Source of the DNA: Mesodorylaimus sp. YZB2_4
Lineage: Eukaryota; Nematoda; Enoplea; Dorylaimida; Dorylaimidae
Length of the DNA: 64,000 bases
Direction of reading: 5' to 3'
Assembly (NCBI GenBank): GCA_030248295.1
Contig: JASANH010001668.1
Location: forward strand, 62,001 to 126,000
A program made the position numbers and the translations under genes. Each line of letters opens with the position of its first letter. Positions within the stretch are counted from its first letter, which is position 1. Below the pieces are notes generated by a model. The model saw nothing but the letters and a program-made list of their open reading frames with translations, ran no database searches and had not been told where the DNA came from. Positions 53,901 through 63,172 of this stretch are shown here, piece by piece.

Positions 53901-56575
53901 CATTGCTAACGCCTTGCCAATCACGAGGCAAACTGGGCGAGGCTTGCACTTGACAATGTGTATGGGTGATATGAAAATGCACTATTTGCAAATTGGGCAG
54001 ATGCATTACTTGTGGGGTTGCGTATAGAAACAGTTGCATGACCTGTGCACCATCCATCTTGCATACGAGTTGGTGTTCTGGGAACTTCCTGGAAGGCACT
54101 AGTGCAAGATGTGCCCCTTAAGCATTCCCTCGATGACGCCCCTGCGGGTTAAGGCCTCTCACGCTAGGTGCACACTACAGGGGAGGGTTCGAGTCCCGCC
54201 TTGGGATCAAAATGATTGTCAGTTTATCTGTTCCTTACCCCTCGAGTCCACTGTATAGTGTTTGGCTACGGATAAAGTTTGACGACCTCATCTCATTTCA
54301 GGCTTAGGTTTCGGCCTGATGTACTGCCCAGCCATCATCATCGTCACTGTCTATTTCGAGAAACGTCGGGCATTGGCCACGGGCATTGCAGTGGCGGGTG
54401 CTGGTGTTGGCACACTCATCTTCCCGCCCTTCACCGCCTACCTGATGGAAACGTACACCTGGCGTGGCACATTCTTCATATACTCTGGTATCATTCTGAA
54501 CTGCGTCGTATGCGGTGCTCTCTTCCGCGCACCACCTGTTCAGAAAGTATCCAAGTTGAGAAACGGATTGGCCAAAAATGGAGGGGTGCACATCGACGTG
54601 GATGGTAGTCACGCACACATCGGTGGCCAAATATTGGACGCTATCGCTGAAGAAGAAGAGTTGGATAAACAGAAGGGCCAGCTGCCAGAAAGCGCACCCG
54701 AAACGAGGAACGGCTCACCTAGAAAGGTAAGTGAACATTAGCGACACGGGCAACGACTGGCCGCTGACGAGAGAATAATTAGCATACACACAGTCTTCCC
54801 GCCAATTTTTGAATTTAAACTTTCTCCCTTTTCACAATATTTAAGCATACAGTAGCGGCGCCCATCAGCGGTGATTCACTCGTTTTCTCTGAACCCATTA
54901 TCTGTGGTGCAGGAAATATATTTGGTGAGACCCAGGGGTAAAGTGTGAAGCAGGTAGCTGAGTCTGCTTTGAAGGGTGAAGGGTGCTTAGGAAAGTGCAA
55001 AAGTTGCTTTAGCTTCAGCAGCTACCTGCACCGTCATCAAGCTGTATTTCACAATGGAGCAATCATGCATCTTTTTGTTGGCCAGTGCTAGTCCTTGTCT
55101 CCCTGGGCAATATCATTGTGTCACTGATGGTGCCCCTCTGAATTCGCGTGCGCCACTCTCTAAGCCATTGTTTTCCAGGTTCCATCGTCGGGAATCGAGC
55201 AAACACCGGATATTGTGGTCAGCAGCGCTGATGACATCCGTCTGGCCGCCTTGGCTCGCACCGCCTTGGCTAACCGACAGACCTCAGTCCCCGAGAGTCA
55301 GGCTGCTGCTGTGGCTCGAGTCGAGGAAGCTGAGCGAGAAAGGTTCTTCTCATCCGAACTAGTGAACGGCACTAATGAGCAGTTGGGCTTGAGAAACCAT
55401 TTAGGAGGCGTGCCAGCTCACAGTTGGTCAGTTATGCCCCAAGCTAGTGCCCATATTCGGTCAACCATCGGCACCGCCCTGACCACAGCGAATGCAGCAG
55501 CCAGTCTGCGTCGACGCGGGGCCAGCGAATGCCACCACACGGCATTCGGACACGGAGCTGCTGTGCTGAATCGCAAAGATATCTTCTATCCGGGCAGTGT
55601 CACCAACTTGCCCGAATATAAGTCGAATCCTCAGCTGTATCGCAGTCAAATATCCTTGCATCGACCGCCCTCTGTCACCCACGAAACCGACCACTATCAC
55701 GAAATGCCAGCCGCTGGTCGCATGTCGGCCGATTCGGGTGTGTCCCCAGTGCCGCCCCCGTCTGGTGGTAGTCTCAAGGAAATCTGGTCGGACATTAAAG
55801 AAACTATGAAGCAAATGGTTGATATGAGGATTTTACTCGATCCCCTCTTCATCGTTTTTGCCGTCTCCAATTTCTTGACCAGTGTCGGGATGACTCCGCC
55901 CCTGGTCTTCCTTCCCGATCGGGCATCCCATATGGGAATGGAAAACGACGATTTCCTCCTCTCCATATATGGCATTTTCAACACTTTGGGACGACTGGCC
56001 ATCGGCTGGATGTCAGATCAGAAGTGGGCCAACCGGTTGTTGATTTACAATGTGTCCTTGTCCATTGGTGGAGTGGGGACGATTTTGAGCTTCTTGTGTA
56101 AAACGTTTGGATGGCTATCTTTTTATGCCGGATTCTATGGCGCCGCTTTGAGTAAGTCTGGCTTGATTACCGCTTCCCAAGGAACTCACTGCTTTCTGGT
56201 ATTTTAGGCGCCTATATTAGTCTGACTTCGGTTATTTTGGTGGACTTGGTCGGGTTGGATTTATTGACCAATGCATTTGGTCTCATGTTACTGTTCCAAG
56301 GCATCGCTTCCTTGATCGGAGCGCCCATTGCTGGTAAGTGATCGACTCAGCGCCTCGTGTCCTGCCGCCTCACACTCCTCCTTGCAGGCACTATCGCGGA
56401 CGTGACGGGCAGTTACGATGGCTCCTTCCATTTCGCTGGAGCCGTCATCTTAGCCAGTGGCCTCATGCTGTTCCCCTTGCCCTGTCTTCAACGTTGGCTT
56501 CAACGACGCGACGAGGCCAAACAAAAAATGCAACAAAATGAATTACTTTTGACAAAAACAAAAATCGAGGCTTAA
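50941..56575 (+). CDS. SLC16A-like: SLC16 monocarboxylate-transporter-like protein, 6 exons
   Basis: Plasma-membrane MFS transporter of the monocarboxylate family; substrate not predictable. Exons 50941-51199, 51922-52065, 54302-54726, 55179-56151, 56208-56333, 56388-56575; 704 aa. The family signature before TM1 is [21 protein letters not shown]5 begins with [20 protein letters not shown], the second SLC16 signature. TM1-6 occupy exons 1-3 and TM7-12 exons 4-6 ([20 protein letters not shown] opens the second half). Between them lies a loop of about 300 residues, much longer than in MCT1-4 and more like the orphan members such as MCT9, 12 and 14. The C-tail is a short charged helix ([13 protein letters not shown]). 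Intron 2 has a GC donor: exon 2 ends ACAG before GCGAGT, and only this junction restores [10 protein letters not shown]. Confidence 0.92.
54125..54195 (+). repeat. tRNA-like SINE fragment in the SLC16 intron 2
   Basis: Reads GGGTTAAGGC (D-loop-like), TAGGTGCACACT, and a B-box GGGTTCGAGTCCC. It resembles a Leu-type tRNA, but the acceptor and anticodon arms do not pair. It shares TAGGTGCACACT and AGGGGAGGGTTCGA with the units in CP110 intron 1. Located about 110 bp before the splice acceptor of exon 3. Confidence 0.55.
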
Positions 56576-57174
56576 AATTTCAACTTGTGCTTTTGTACCC
56601 GTGATCTAAAAAATGACTGATTTTTCAAAACTGTTTGAGGTACAACTATAATGCGCCGTGTCTACTCTTCATACTTTTCTAATTTTTGCTTATTTTTGTG
56701 CTTTTCGTAATTTCACTATGTTAGGAGCTTGTATTCAGATTTTTTTCTCATATTCTTGATCGATTGTTGATATAACGTTTCAGTCAGCTGACCTTAATCA
56801 TGGGCCTTCTTCGAAAAGGGCTACAAATTTATTCTTGAATTGAACTTTTTTGGGCGCATTTTGATAAAGATATTTTGGAATAGGTTCACTTGGTTCTATT
56901 GCATTTCCATGAATTTCCAGAAAGATTGTGGTCGTAGCTGCTGATAAGAATGCCGAGGGATCAGAAGACCACTTCAGTTGCTCGTAACTTGGTCACCCGA
57001 CAAATGCGCAGTCGACTAGGCTTGAATGTGGGCTGTAATCTCTCTTTTCATGCGGTAATGCACAGTATTGTTTGAATCGTGGGAAAATGTTGGCAGGACC
57101 AGCAGCATTTGGTTCCATTGCCGCCTGATAAACTCACTTCGCCAGCCGACTTGTCGAGTGCTCTCTTGTCGATC
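56576..57174. other. Intergenic between SLC16 and the matrixin
   Basis: About 600 bp. It contains the possible upstream exon of the matrixin (56950-57054, ending in a GCG/GTAATG donor). Otherwise AT-rich with no feature recognised. Confidence 0.4.
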
Positions 57175-57720
57175 ATGATTCTCGTGTTTCTGTTCATAAC
57201 TGCTTCTGGCGCTAAACTTCCTTCGGCCCGTCCACCAGCTTCCGATGTCGAAAATAATATGGAAATACGTTTGCGGTCTCCAGTCAAGTATAAATTCAGG
57301 AACTACACCCTTCAAATGTCAAAGAGTCATCAGCGTCAAGTCGTGCAAGCGGCGTTTCGAGCGTGGTCGAAAGTGATCACACTGGACTTCCATGAAATGC
57401 AGAACGAGGGCAAGAATGATGAAGTCATATCTATTTTATTTTTCAATGATCCAAGCACCCCATATTTGGGCATTGCACTATTTCCAACTGGGCGACCATT
57501 AGAAATTCAAATTAATGATGGGAAAACATTGGATGATCTAATTCCTTCTGGCATATTCTACAAGGTGCTCATGCATGAAATAGGGCACCTGTTGGGCTTG
57601 AGGCATATCGGCGAGAAAGGGTGCATCATGCAAGAAAGGGCTGACAACGACACCCACGCACTGTGCCAAACTGAGGTGACTGCTGTTCAGTCTGTTTATG
57701 GGGAAAGAAATGACCAATGA
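57175..57720 (+). CDS. Matrixin-like zinc metalloprotease (M10), compact
   Basis: Secreted or membrane-anchored metalloprotease with the zinc site HEIGHLLGLRH (catalytic Glu present) and a Met-turn candidate in GCIMQE. From the ATG at 57175 it has 181 aa: a hydrophobic leader (MILVFLFITASGAKLPS), then the matrixin fold start (VKYKFRNYTLQMSKSHQ, FRAWSKVITLDF), GIALFPTGRPLEIQIND, the zinc site and a final helix (TEVTAVQSVYGE). It lacks the cysteine-switch propeptide (PRCGxPD), the Ca/structural-zinc S-loop histidines, and a hemopexin domain. An alternative model adds an upstream exon (56950-57054, MPRDQKTTSVARNLV) joined over a 42-nt intron, turning the leader into an internal anchor of a type II protein, as in MMP23. 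I prefer the shorter form because 42 nt is below the other introns here. Confidence 0.7.
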   Translation: MILVFLFITASGAKLPSARPPASDVENNMEIRLRSPVKYKFRNYTLQMSKSHQRQVVQAAFRAWSKVITLDFHEMQNEGKNDEVISILFFNDPSTPYLGIALFPTGRPLEIQINDGKTLDDLIPSGIFYKVLMHEIGHLLGLRHIGEKGCIMQERADNDTHALCQTEVTAVQSVYGERNDQ

Positions 57721-58616
57721 CACAAGGGTACCGCATACCCCCAACACTGAATTGAGGCTAGACGGCGTGATATGCAGTACAGTATGCCTGGTGTCACTTC
57801 GTTTGGCTCCTTATTTTTCATTGCTGCCGTTAAGCCTCTTTGCCCTACAGTACACTCCCCAATCACCGATCCTATTGTGTGCCGTAAGACAAGCAGTTTT
57901 CCCACGAGGCCATGGCCTCTCATCACCTTCAGTACCCTACTGTACCAGCAGGGCATTCTGCCCAGAGCCTTTGGGGGCTCTGGGGAAAATCCTGAGACTG
58001 GACTTTTGGCGCTGGCCATTGCTGGCCAGTTGGCCAGACGGGTTCAATATTTTCCAGAGAGCTATCTATCGGACCCTGGAACAAACTAAAATCATTGTTT
58101 ATGTCAAGTCTGACATCGCGGCTGGCGATGTTACCTTGTTGGACAAAGCATTTTATACTGGTCATTCGATCGATCAATAAATTATCGATCTCCTCATCAT
58201 TACATCATTCTTTTTCTATCTCAGCTAGGTAGATAATAGCAGTTTATTCTACAGTAAGCCGAACGTTCTCCTCCAAAACACTCGTGGGATCAGTCGACGG
58301 CCTGAACCCTGGATGAAATTACAATCGTTGGTTATGTCAAGTTTGACTTGCGTGGGATGCCGACAGTATGGGATATTCTGCTACAAAAGAGGTCGATAAA
58401 GTCATGTTATAGCGTATTTGGAAAGTATATGGCCAAACCGAACGCAGCAGCAGAGTTTACTACTGTGAAACGAATTATTATTACACAGGATGGGAAACGA
58501 ATGCAGAACCCTAGTCTAGAATCCTAATCCAAGGCAGATGACAATCTTTTTTCATCAGGAAACAACTTATTTTACCGAGCTTGCTAAGCTTCCTAAGCAG
58601 TTCTCCTCTCGCATGA
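57721..58616. other. Convergent 3' flanks of matrixin and sulfotransferase
   Basis: An AATAAA at about 58164 lies 440 bp past the matrixin stop. A ~45-bp sequence is duplicated: about 58075-58125 and 58308-58358 share ACCCTGGA, ATCGTTG/ATCATTG and GGTTATGTCAAGTTTGAC-like blocks. No coding sequence was recognised. Confidence 0.5.
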
Positions 58617-60458
58617 CTAAACCTGGATACGTGGTATGCCTAACTGGTCGCACATGTCATGAATCTTTTGCACTCTATCTTCGCCGAGCGGGGTGTCTTT
58701 CACCAACTTCATATTATCTTGGCTCAACGTGGTTCCAGCCTGCGAATCACTTTCGAATGCCTTCAACGCTTCGTCAATAAATTCATCAAAAGGCAGCTCG
58801 CAAAGCTGGAATACTGGGCGCAATGTGTCCTTCTTGGAAGCCATCAAATCCTCGTAGTAAATGACAGGAATATCGAACGTATTGCGGCTTCGATAATAAT
58901 AATACCACGAGGCCACATGGACAATTATTACCGAATCCAGGCAATCTTTCGAGCCGAATCGAACTGACAGCTCATATTCGAAAGAACCGGAATTAAAAAG
59001 CCAACAGGCCAGTGAGGGCGAAATATTCCAGAGTAGACTCGACACATCCCCCAGCCCTGCACCACGGGACATTTTTTCTAGCGAACTCATAACTCGTCGT
59101 GTATTCCGACGGAAAGTGAACATATGCTTGACTTTGGGCACTGCACTTTTGATAAGTGGGACGATTCTGGTGCCATTTGATTGCACTTTCATCAAATATG
59201 TTTGACCAGAACGTTGAGTTTTGCAATAAAATTTGAATATAGCCTTGAGTAATTCAATTGACATGGTTTCACTGACGAAGCCACGTTGTTCGAAGATGGT
59301 CAGTGCTGTGAAGGCATCCGGTTCACCGAAGCAAATTATCCGATCTTCACTCACCTAAAATGAGGTGCGCTTTAGCACATGAAGCCGGAGCACTGATGTG
59401 ACTGGAAACCTGGGACCCGAGAAATACGATTACTGTTAACCGTGCACTTCTGTTTACTGTGCACAGTTAGTGTAGAAGGACTGAAACTTGAAACATAACA
59501 ACTTATCAGCCTTTTAGCTTCTGTCGGATTCCAAATGCAGCCATGCCAGGGCAGGCGTACGAGAGAGTGTGGCCGACTGGAGCAGGCAAGTCTCGCGACT
59601 ATACCTACGGCTGAAGCGTCAACCTGATAGGTTGACGTCTCCCAGCCAGGCGACATGATCTGCCTGGCAGAGGGTTACATAAAAAACAGTGTAACCAGCA
59701 GCCCTGGCGGCTGGGAGTAATCGATACGCTACCCTGGCTAACCCGTCAACCTCCCCGGTTGATGTTTCCAGGGCAGGTATAGTTGCGAGACTTGCCTACC
59801 TACAGTCGGAGTTTTTAGCCCAAGAGACTTTGGTCTCGATGATCTCCCGCCGCCTGGGTGCGCTGATTAAAACAGAAATACCAACTGGCTGGGAGGAAAA
59901 CGCAGTCGCAAGTAAGTATCATCTCACCTGCATAACTCTCGTCAGAAGCGTCGATCCTGACCTGGCCGCATTGCTGTAGTAGACGACTGGTCCTCGAGGT
60001 TCTGATAGGCTATTCTCTGCGAACAGACAAAATGCCCTATACGGCATTCTGGCCATTTTGATTGCGTCATCAAACTGGCGCATGAACACGAATGGCGCCT
60101 CCCTGGCGTGATATGACGGCCATGGTTTGGGCATGAGCGCAAAATAGGCGTACTCCCTGTCCAAGGTGTACAACGTCCAGCACGCATCTGGTGCCAGTAC
60201 ATCCTTCGCTTTCACAAACTTGTCGTGCCACCAAACGAAGTCATTGGCACTGGTCATATCGGCCTCGACCACTTTGTGGCGATAGAGGATAGTCAGCAGT
60301 TGGCAATCATCAATAGCCGCTTGGGGGTCAGACTTGATTTTCTCCAATTGATTGTTGACGCCATTGATTCGCCATAAAATCTGATTTTGCAATGCGTGTA
60401 CAAAGGAACGTGCAACACGATAAATTAGGTGGACAGCGCAAACAATCCACGCGTTCAT
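58617..60458 (-). CDS. Sulfotransferase family protein, 2 exons
   Basis: Transfers sulfate from PAPS; acceptor unknown. Exons 59928-60458 and 58617-59354, phase 0, 422 aa. The 5'-phosphosulfate loop is YYSNAARSGSTLLTRVMQ, split from the rest by the only intron right after it. The 3'-phosphate binding region is KHMFTFRRNTRRVMSSLEKM, with Arg and Ser at the expected places. A later block (IPVIYYEDLMASKKDTLRPV) fits the family's YEDL segment. The N-terminus (MNAWIVCAVHLIYRVARSF) is moderately hydrophobic and may be a signal anchor, which would place it in the Golgi lumen like carbohydrate sulfotransferases; weak evidence. The 573-nt intron holds two opposed hairpin repeats. The P-loop is Arg-Ser-Gly-Ser-Thr and not the cytosolic SULT form Lys-Ser/Thr-Gly-Thr-Thr. 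Confidence 0.8.
59545..59693 (+). repeat. Dispersed hairpin repeat, sense copy in the sulfotransferase intron
   Basis: Contains GACTGGAGCAGGCAAGTCTC and the best stem of the family: CGTCAACCT-GAT-AGGTTGACG (59617-59637), nine base pairs around a 3-nt loop. It ends near a GGTTACA block. Confidence 0.75.
59694..59880 (-). repeat. Dispersed hairpin repeat, antisense copy next to the sense copy
   Basis: Begins with GTGTAACCAGC, has core TCAACCTCCCCGGTTGA (59746-59762), then GACTTGCCT and CAGTCGGAGTTTTTAGCCC, the complement of the ACTCCGACTGG block, and ends with CCGCCTGGGTGCGCTG. With the sense copy it forms a near head-to-head pair within one intron. Confidence 0.7.
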
Positions 60459-60974
60459 TCTGCACCACTTGACTACGAATCTTGCAGTTCTAATCTCGAA
60501 GTTGGTGCCTTTTATGGCAAACTACGCTGACGTGTCCTTATGTTTCGCCACGTTAACTTACCTTTGCCGCAAATAGCTATGACTTTCGCGCAGCAGTTTT
60601 CGGCAAGTCAACGTGGCGGGCAGTGACAATCAGTAAAGACGTAGAGCCAGTTTGAGTGTACAACTTTGATAAAATCTATTTAATGTTCAGACAAACAAAA
60701 CATTGCGTCGATGCGAGAAGATTAGCCAAATAAAAGCTCTCAAAGCAATGTTTAGTTAACATTTTACGACGTGTTAGAGCACGGGGTTTCGGGAAAGGCA
60801 GTAGAACAATCACATCTTGCATTCAAAGTGTGAGATGACAGAGTGCATGGAAAATAACTTTTGAATGGTTCCATGTTCATGTTTTGCCACATCACGAAAC
60901 GTTTTTGCGCACTTGACGGCGAAGGGCCACGTTACATAAGAGATGATTTACCCGACTACGTGTCGAGAACTAGT

Positions 60975-61600
60975 GGGTAACTGCGCACCTGCACCCGTAC
61001 CACAGATAGCAGGTAGAGGTAGGGCAATACCGTTTAGGAGAGGTAGGGAGTTCCAATAGAGAGGATTACCGATGGGTAACGGGTAGAGGTAGAGACAGGT
61101 CTGCCCCTACCACTAAATGTGGGTAGGGGAAAGGTAGAACTGCCTGATCTTTGCTACCCGCTATCCATTACGTTTTTCTGTTCAACCACGCTAATAAGTC
61201 TGCACTTGAAAGGAAACAGGTTTTTGCTACCCATTATCATTGGCGGCGAAATATGAAATAGCTATGGCTGCCGGGGAGAAAGGCTGACATCCTTCCGCAT
61301 TTAGATAGGCCGACTACCTTATCCTACCCATTGTCTATCATCCTGTGCAGCCGTCCCATCTTTTGCGCGCTCTTTCGTATTGATTTCTTCCCCTACCCGT
61401 TGGCTACCCTCCTTAGAGGGATAGGCAAATGGATAGGGGTAGACATCTACCTCTACCAGTTGGCTCCCTCTAGCTGCTCTTTCTGTGGTACTGGTAATGG
61501 TGGGGATAGCCCTGTCTCTACCTCCAGGTAGGTCTATCTTTGCCAAAAGGTACCCTCTACCTGCTTTCTGTGGTACGGCCTCTGGTGGGAGAGGCAGACG
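60975..61600. repeat. Degenerate GGTAGAGGTAGGG / CCCTACC repeat block
   Basis: Left part (60975-61150) is rich in GGTAGAGGTAGG and GGGTAACGGGTAG; right part (61370-61600) in CTACCTCTACC, GGGATAGG and TACCCTCTACCTGC. Units are 10-20 bp, irregular, and on both strands, so the block looks like a decayed satellite with an inversion. Confidence 0.55.
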
Positions 61601-61659
61601 CATAACCCACAGGGCCAATACTGCTGTGGCCAAGCCTGGTAAGATAGGAGAGAATGTGG

Positions 61660-61805
61660 TCGGGGGGGGGGGGGGGAGCCGTCTGGAGCATGGCAAGTCT
61701 TGAGACTGTACCTGCGACTGGAACATCAACCCGAGCCGAGCGGTTGACATTTTCCAGCCAGAGGAGATCGATTACTCTCCTCCAATCGCCAAAGACACCC
61801 TCCCG
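61660..61805 (+). repeat. Dispersed hairpin repeat with poly-G edge
   Basis: Has GTCTGGAGCATGGCAAGTCT, the core TCAACC...GGTTGA (61726-61747, longer loop), TTTCCAGCCAGAGGAGATCG and ATTACTCTCC. A run of about 15 G precedes it directly. Confidence 0.65.
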
Positions 61806-63172
61806 AAAATAAGGAGAGGCTGACCAATTCCCTAAACCAGTGCACTGATAGGCGCGGAGGGACTAGTCCACGCCTATTACCCGTACAACTCGAGGCCATT
61901 TGGTGTCCTCGTATAAGTAGTCTCATCCCTTTCCTTTTTGTCACAGAGATAGGACTGTATCTTTTGTTTAAAAAATGATGGTCAGTTGTCTACTGCTCAT
62001 TCGCTGGGGCCAGCTTTCGATGCACCAGTGTTTTGGTATACGAGTATTAATTCTAGATATATTGTAGATGCAGTAATTCATACCTTTTTGTCCAATGTAT
62101 TTTGAAGTACAACTACGCAGGCCATCGCCATTATGTAAAGAAAAACCCTAGTTTTTAAAACATTATGTGTGCCTCTGTTGCAACGTGTTTTCCTCCCAGA
62201 GGGCGACGGAAATTCGAATTTTATCTCCACACAGCCATTTTTCCAGGAAAAACAACAAGCTTCATTAGCTCTGTGCGCGTGTATTCAAAGTCACAGAATG
62301 TTTAGGCACCGCTAAAATGTTTGTAATGTTTCAAAAAGCTAAAATGTTGAAGTCCGATGTTATTCAAATTTTTCAATCCAATCCGATGGTGAACCAGGGT
62401 ACCGAGAGCAAGCCCCCCAAACATAATGCCAGCTCGAACTGGCCTTTACAAAATATCTTGGGGATTAGGCGTTTATGACCATAGTGGTCTAATAATAAGT
62501 CCCTTCAGGGACGTTGTGAAACAAATAGGCACCGCATAAGCAACTTACTGTATATGTCATACACACACAAGTGGCCACATGATGTGGTGAGATGTGTGGG
62601 AACATCAGCCGATCGAAGCCTCTGATGTCAATTGTTTGACAGAATATAAGTCTTTATCCAGTAAATATCAAAACCTTGTTTCTTAGTTGTTTAAGGAGCG
62701 AGTTCATTATCTGCGATAATTGAAAAACGTCTATTCAACAGGGTTTCTTGCGGGCGGCGAGTTGCCTTGGCTTTTCGCAATCTTGACGGGCCTACCCAAG
62801 AAATAAAAGAATCGGCACAGCTGTTTGTCTTCCCATCGCAGTCCTTCATACTGAGTTTTTTGCTAAATAAATGTAAGAGAACGAAGCTATCTCGTTTTTC
62901 AGCACCATAATAACGAAAAGACTTGCCTGATAATTATCGTCAAGCTTGATAAAATTGGGAGGCAAGTTCCAGCAAATTTTTGAGATATAAGCTGTAGGAG
63001 TCAGGCGACACCAAAAGTTTGCGTATCCTGTGTCTTATTTTCCACTTTTTCGTACTCACATGAAGCCTAGAATGTGATTTTGTTCTAATGTTGTATTCCC
63101 CCTTCGCTCGCCATCTCATTTATGACATGATTGAATGTACGCACGAAAACTTATCACATTTTTTCGCTGGTC

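Larger units (their letters stand above)
60459..63172. other. Intergenic with repeats, upstream of the GPCR
   Basis: About 2.7 kb. It holds the degenerate GGTAGAGGTAGG block (60975-61600) and one hairpin repeat (61660-61800) with a poly-G run at about 61661-61675. From 61.9 to 63.1 kb the DNA is AT-rich with no exon recognised; it should include the GPCR promoter and leader. Confidence 0.5.

Noticed and set aside
54125..54195. A functional tRNA-Leu gene
   Set aside because: The T-arm is good but the acceptor and anticodon stems fail; the same sequence recurs in degraded form at 31 kb.
57175..57720. Bacterial or viral origin of the compact matrixin by horizontal transfer
   Set aside because: Short and possibly intronless, but base composition is like its neighbours and matrixins are widespread in animals; nothing seen requires transfer.
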